The position numbers and the translations under genes are program-made. This document shows, one piece after another, positions 30,178 to 33,444 of a stretch of DNA of 33,444 bases. The DNA lies in NCBI GenBank assembly GCA_036407035.1, contig DASXAA010000183.1, forward strand, positions 1-33,444, written 5' to 3'. The notes under the pieces were generated by a model. That model saw nothing but the letters and a program-made list of their open reading frames with translations. It was not told the origin of the DNA and searched no databases. The DNA comes from JACVRW01 sp036407035 (lineage in GTDB: Bacteria; Actinomycetota; Thermoleophilia; Solirubrobacterales; Thermoleophilaceae). The stretch's first letter is position 1. Every line of letters starts with the position of its first letter.

Positions 30178-31535
30178 GCGAGCGCACGGTCATCGAGGGC
30201 TGCGCGATCGCCACGATGGACGACGCCCGCACCGAGCTCGCCGCCGGCCATCTCGTGATCGAGGAGGGCCGTATCGCCGCCGTCGGCGACGGCCCGGCGC
30301 CCGAGCCGGACGGGCCGACCGAGCGGATCGACGGCGCCGGCCTGCTCGCCACCCCCGCGCTCGTCAACTGCCACCACCACCTCTACCAGTCCGCGACGCG
30401 CGGCTTCGCCCAGCAGGCCACGCTGTTCGAGTGGCTCGTGGCGCTCTACCCGGTGTGGGCGCACATCGACGCGGACACCGTCGCCGCGGCGGCCCGCGGC
30501 GCGCTCGCCGCGCTCGCCCGCTCCGGCTGCGGCACGAGCTCCGACCACCACTACGTCTTCCCCCGCGGCGAGGGTGACCTGCTGTCCGTGGAGATCGAGG
30601 CCGCCGCCGCGATCGGCCTCCGCTTCCACCCCTGCCGCGGCGCCATGGACCTCGGCAAGAGCGACGGCGGCCTGCCGCCGGACCACATCGTGGAGGACCG
30701 CGACGCGATCCTCGCCGCCTGCGACACGGCGATCGACCGCCATCACGACCCGTCGCCGGCAGCGATGGTCCGGATCGCGCTCGCCCCCACCTCCCCCTTC
30801 TCCGTCACGCGCGAGCTGATGGCCGAGACGGCCGAGCTCGCCCGCCGCCGCGGCGTGCGCCTGCACACCCACCTCGCCGAGACGCGCGACGAGGAGGAGT
30901 TCTGCCTCGAGCACTACGGCGTGCGGCCGCTCCAGTACCTCGACGACCTCGGCTGGCTGGGCGACGACGTGTGGCTGGCCCACTGCATCCACCTCGACGA
31001 CGGCGAGGTGCGGCGGATGGGCGCCACGGCGACCGGCGTGGCCCATTGCCCCACGTCGAACGCGCGACTCGGCGCGGGCATCGCGCGCGTGCGCGAGCTC
31101 CTGGACGCCGGCACGCCAGTAGGGCTCGGGGTGGACGGCGCCGCGTCGAACGAGTCGGGCGAGCTGACCGACGACCTGCGCGGCGCGCTGCTGATGGCGC
31201 GCGTGCGCGGCGGTCCCGCCGCCCTGACCGCGCGCGAGGCGCTGGAGCTGGCGACCCGCCACGGCGCCCGCTGCCTGGGGCGCGAGGACGAGCTCGGACA
31301 CCTCAGCCCCGGGGCGCTCGCCGACGTGGCGCTGTGGCGCATGGACGACCCCGCCCGCGCCGGCATCGCCGACCCCGTGGCGGCGCTCGTGCTCGGCCCG
31401 CCGAGGCCGGTGGACACGCTGCTCGTGGGCGGCCGCACGGTGGTGGCGGGCGGCGAGCTGCGCACGGCCGACCCCGCCACGCTGGCGGCGGACCTGGCCC
31501 GCGAGAGCGCGCGGCTGAGGGAGCGGGCCGCGTGA
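30174..31535 (+). CDS. 8-oxoguanine deaminase-type amidohydrolase
   Basis: A 453-residue metal-dependent deaminase. LVNCHHHLYQSATRGFAQQATLFEWLVALYPVW, here given as separate motifs NCHHHLYQ and TLFEWLVALYPVW, is the signature of the 8-oxoguanine deaminase group, along with DHHYVFPRGEGDL, HTHLAET, WLAHCIHLD and GLGVDGAASNES (the catalytic Asp). The product of that reaction is urate, also the product of xanthine dehydrogenase, which explains its place between two XDH subunit genes. A related N-heterocycle substrate remains possible. 4-nt overlaps lie on both sides. Confidence 0.88.
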   Translation: MSERTVIEGCAIATMDDARTELAAGHLVIEEGRIAAVGDGPAPEPDGPTERIDGAGLLATPALVNCHHHLYQSATRGFAQQATLFEWLVALYPVWAHIDADTVAAAARGALAALARSGCGTSSDHHYVFPRGEGDLLSVEIEAAAAIGLRFHPCRGAMDLGKSDGGLPPDHIVEDRDAILAACDTAIDRHHDPSPAAMVRIALAPTSPFSVTRELMAETAELARRRGVRLHTHLAETRDEEEFCLEHYGVRPLQYLDDLGWLGDDVWLAHCIHLDDGEVRRMGATATGVAHCPTSNARLGAGIARVRELLDAGTPVGLGVDGAASNESGELTDDLRGALLMARVRGGPAALTAREALELATRHGARCLGREDELGHLSPGALADVALWRMDDPARAGIADPVAALVLGPPRPVDTLLVGGRTVVAGGELRTADPATLAADLARESARLRERAA

Positions 31536-33444
31536 CCGCGCCGCTGACGGTCCCGGGCGTGCGCGGCGGCGTCGGGGAGCGCCTTCGGCGCAGCGACGGC
31601 CGCCCGAAGGTCACGGGCGAGTTCGCCTACGCCTCCGACCTCCGCGCCGACAACATGCTGGTGGGCGTGACGCTGCGGAGCCCGCACGCCTCTGCGCTCG
31701 TGCGCGGCATCGACACCGCCGCGGCGCGCTCCGTGCCGAAGGTGCGCGCCGTGCTCACGCACGAGGACGTGCCCGGGGCGAAGCTGGTCGGGATGGGGCC
31801 GGACAAGGACCAGCCGGTGCTCGCGTTCGACCGCGTCCGCTACCACGGCGAGCCCGTGGCGGTCGTCGCCGCCGAGGACCTGACGAGCGCACGGCGCGCG
31901 GCCGAGGCGATCGCCGTCGACTACGAGCCGCTCGAGCCGCTGACGGACGCCGCGGCCGCGCTCGCCTCGGGCGCGCCGGCGCTCCACCCACAGGGCAACG
32001 AGCTGCGCGCCGTGACGATCCTGCACGGCGACCCCGACACCGACGGCCCCGTCGTGGTTCGCGGCACCTACGACGTGGGCATGCAGGACCAGGCCTTCCT
32101 CGGTCCCGAGGCCGGCCTCGCCCGGCCCCTTCCCGACGGCGGCGTCGAGCTCGAGGTCGCGACCCAGGCGCTGCACACGGACCGCGAGCAGGTCGCGGCC
32201 GCGCTCGGCCTGCCGGAGGAGATGGTGCGGATGACGCTGGCCGGCGTGGGCGGCGCCTTCGGGGGGCGCGAGGACCTCTCGGTCCACGTCCACGCCTGCA
32301 TGCTGGCGCTGGCGACCGGCCGCCCCGTGCGGATGGTCTACGGGCGGCGGGAGTCGTTCGTCGGGCACGTGCACCGTCACCCGGCCACGCTCGAGTACGA
32401 GCACGTGGCAAACGAGCGCGGCGACCTCCTCTGCGTCAGGGCGCGGCTGCTGTTGGACGGTGGCGCGTACGCGTCGAGCTCACCGGCGGTGATCTCGAAC
32501 GCGTCGACGCAGGCGTGCGGACCGTACGCGGTCCCCAACGCGCGCATCGAGGGTACGGTCGTGTACACGAACAACCCGCCCTGCGGCGCGATGCGCGGCT
32601 TCGGCGCGCCGCAGGTGGCGATCGCGCACGAGGCGCAGATGGACCGGCTGGCCGAGCGGCTCGGCATCGACCCGATCGAGCTCCGCGTCCGCAACGCGCT
32701 CGAGACGGGCGCCGAGATGCCCACCGGCCAGCTCGTGCCCGGGCCTGTGGACGCGGAGGCGCTGCTCGAGGGCGTGCGCGGGCTGCCGGAGCCCGCCGAG
32801 CCGGGACCGGACCCGCGCTCCTGGCCCGGCGGGGCGTTCGGCGCCGGCGAGGGCGAGGGCGTCCGCCGCGGCGTGGGCTACGCGTTCGCGTTCAAGAACA
32901 TCGCGTTCTCGGAGGGCTTCGACGACTACACGGTCGCGCGCGTGAGGCTGTCCGCCCCCGACGGCGTCCCGCTCGTGGAGGTGAACACGGCGGCCGCCGA
33001 GGTCGGCCAGGGAGTGGTCGGGGTCGCCGAGCAGATCGCCCGCAGCGAGCTCGGCGTGGAGGACGTGCGCGTGCTCCCCGCGGACACGGCGGTCGGCTCG
33101 GCCGGGGCCGCCTCGGCCAGCCGGCTCACCTGGATGGTCGCGGGCGCGCTGTCGGCCGCGTGCGGCGCGCTGCGGGAGCGGCTCGGCATCGAGCGTGACG
33201 CGCTGCCCGGCCCGTCGGACCTGGCCGGCCTGGTCGGGGACGAGGCGCTCGAGGAGGAGGCCACCTACCGGCACCGCGAGACCGAGCGGATGGACCCGCA
33301 CAGCGGGCGCGGCGACGTGCACACGGGCTTCGCCTTCGTCGCCCACAGGGCGGTCGTCGACGTGGACGTGGAGCTCGGGATCGCGCGCGTGGCCCAGCTG
33401 GCGTGCGCCGGGGACGTGGGCCGCGCGATCAACCCGCTGGCGGT
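31532..33444 (+). CDS. xanthine dehydrogenase family, molybdopterin-binding (large) subunit, 3' end outside window
   Basis: The first 637 codons of the catalytic subunit; the frame is open to the right edge and about 100-150 residues are probably missing. RRSDGRPKVTGEFAYASD at the N-terminus, VGGAFGGRED, a central AMRGFGAPQ and EVGQGVVGVAEQIA are typical. The AMRGFG loop is of the xanthine/aldehyde type; the AYxCSFR loop of true CO dehydrogenase is absent. It hydroxylates a ring carbon using water. The start is GTG with a GTGA overlap to the deaminase gene. Confidence 0.92.
   Translation, partial: MTAPLTVPGVRGGVGERLRRSDGRPKVTGEFAYASDLRADNMLVGVTLRSPHASALVRGIDTAAARSVPKVRAVLTHEDVPGAKLVGMGPDKDQPVLAFDRVRYHGEPVAVVAAEDLTSARRAAEAIAVDYEPLEPLTDAAAALASGAPALHPQGNELRAVTILHGDPDTDGPVVVRGTYDVGMQDQAFLGPEAGLARPLPDGGVELEVATQALHTDREQVAAALGLPEEMVRMTLAGVGGAFGGREDLSVHVHACMLALATGRPVRMVYGRRESFVGHVHRHPATLEYEHVANERGDLLCVRARLLLDGGAYASSSPAVISNASTQACGPYAVPNARIEGTVVYTNNPPCGAMRGFGAPQVAIAHEAQMDRLAERLGIDPIELRVRNALETGAEMPTGQLVPGPVDAEALLEGVRGLPEPAEPGPDPRSWPGGAFGAGEGEGVRRGVGYAFAFKNIAFSEGFDDYTVARVRLSAPDGVPLVEVNTAAAEVGQGVVGVAEQIARSELGVEDVRVLPADTAVGSAGAASASRLTWMVAGALSAACGALRERLGIERDALPGPSDLAGLVGDEALEEEATYRHRETERMDPHSGRGDVHTGFAFVAHRAVVDVDVELGIARVAQLACAGDVGRAINPLA

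Noticed and set aside
31532..33444. Large subunit of an aerobic CO dehydrogenase (CoxL)
   Set aside because: The CO-dehydrogenase loop AYxCSFR is absent and AMRGFG is present instead, with purine enzymes beside it.
1..33444. CRISPR arrays, tRNA or rRNA genes
   Set aside because: No regularly spaced direct repeats, cloverleaf with CCA-type end, or rRNA-like stretch was seen in reading through both strands.

Overview
The window is very GC-rich and densely packed on both strands, with many 1-11 nt gene overlaps. Codon bias leaves long empty frames opposite real genes. The gene content suggests a soil actinobacterium that uses cofactor F420: the 3' part of an F420 synthase (cofH/fbiC), an F420-dependent glucose-6-phosphate dehydrogenase, and two further luciferase-like (LLM) oxidoreductases. 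Thermoleophilia/Solirubrobacterales is my best guess from gene style; that is inference, since no rRNA or tRNA is present.

Layout. 1-2890 (+): cofH/fbiC (cut by the left edge), fgd and a sulfotransferase. 2887-5543 (-): UDP-GlcNAc 2-epimerase and a membrane GT2 glycosyltransferase. 5583-8345 (+): an acyl-CoA synthetase coupled to a citryl-CoA lyase-like protein, then a cyclic-nucleotide-binding protein. 8350-8565 (-): a dodecin. 8673-10534 (+): a possible small Cys protein and an animal-type heme peroxidase. 10536-12053: an IS110/IS1111-like insertion sequence with a transposase on the minus strand and a roughly 300 nt non-coding flank that may encode a bridge RNA. 12059-13854: DUF2461, an LLM oxidoreductase and a DUF5519-like protein. 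13977-16298 (-): a five-gene operon (DoxX-like membrane protein, small protein, ECF sigma factor, zinc-finger protein, secreted helical protein), bounded by a 16-bp-stem hairpin. 16388-18242 (+): folE and a ferredoxin-reductase-type flavoprotein. 18239-22049 (-): a GMC oxidoreductase fused to a duplicated membrane domain, a five-helix membrane protein and a conserved hypothetical protein. 22127-33444 (+): a DUF2235 hydrolase, then a nine-gene catabolic operon running off the right edge.

The right-hand operon is the most interesting region. It combines an LLM flavin/F420 oxidoreductase, a dihydropyrimidinase-type cyclic amidohydrolase, an M20-type N-carbamoyl/allantoate amidohydrolase, a PaaK-like CoA ligase, a crotonase, the three subunits of a xanthine-dehydrogenase-type molybdenum hydroxylase, and an 8-oxoguanine deaminase placed between the small and large subunits. 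Seven of its eight junctions are 4-nt ATGA/GTGA overlaps and the eighth abuts. It looks like one pathway for purines, pyrimidines or a related N-heterocycle: hydroxylation and deamination, ring opening, loss of the carbamoyl group, then CoA-dependent processing. The substrate cannot be read from sequence alone.

Other notable points are the GMC fusion, a citrate-synthase homologue lacking two of the three usual catalytic residues, the sigma/zinc-finger operon with two adjacent palindromes upstream, and the candidate bridge RNA.
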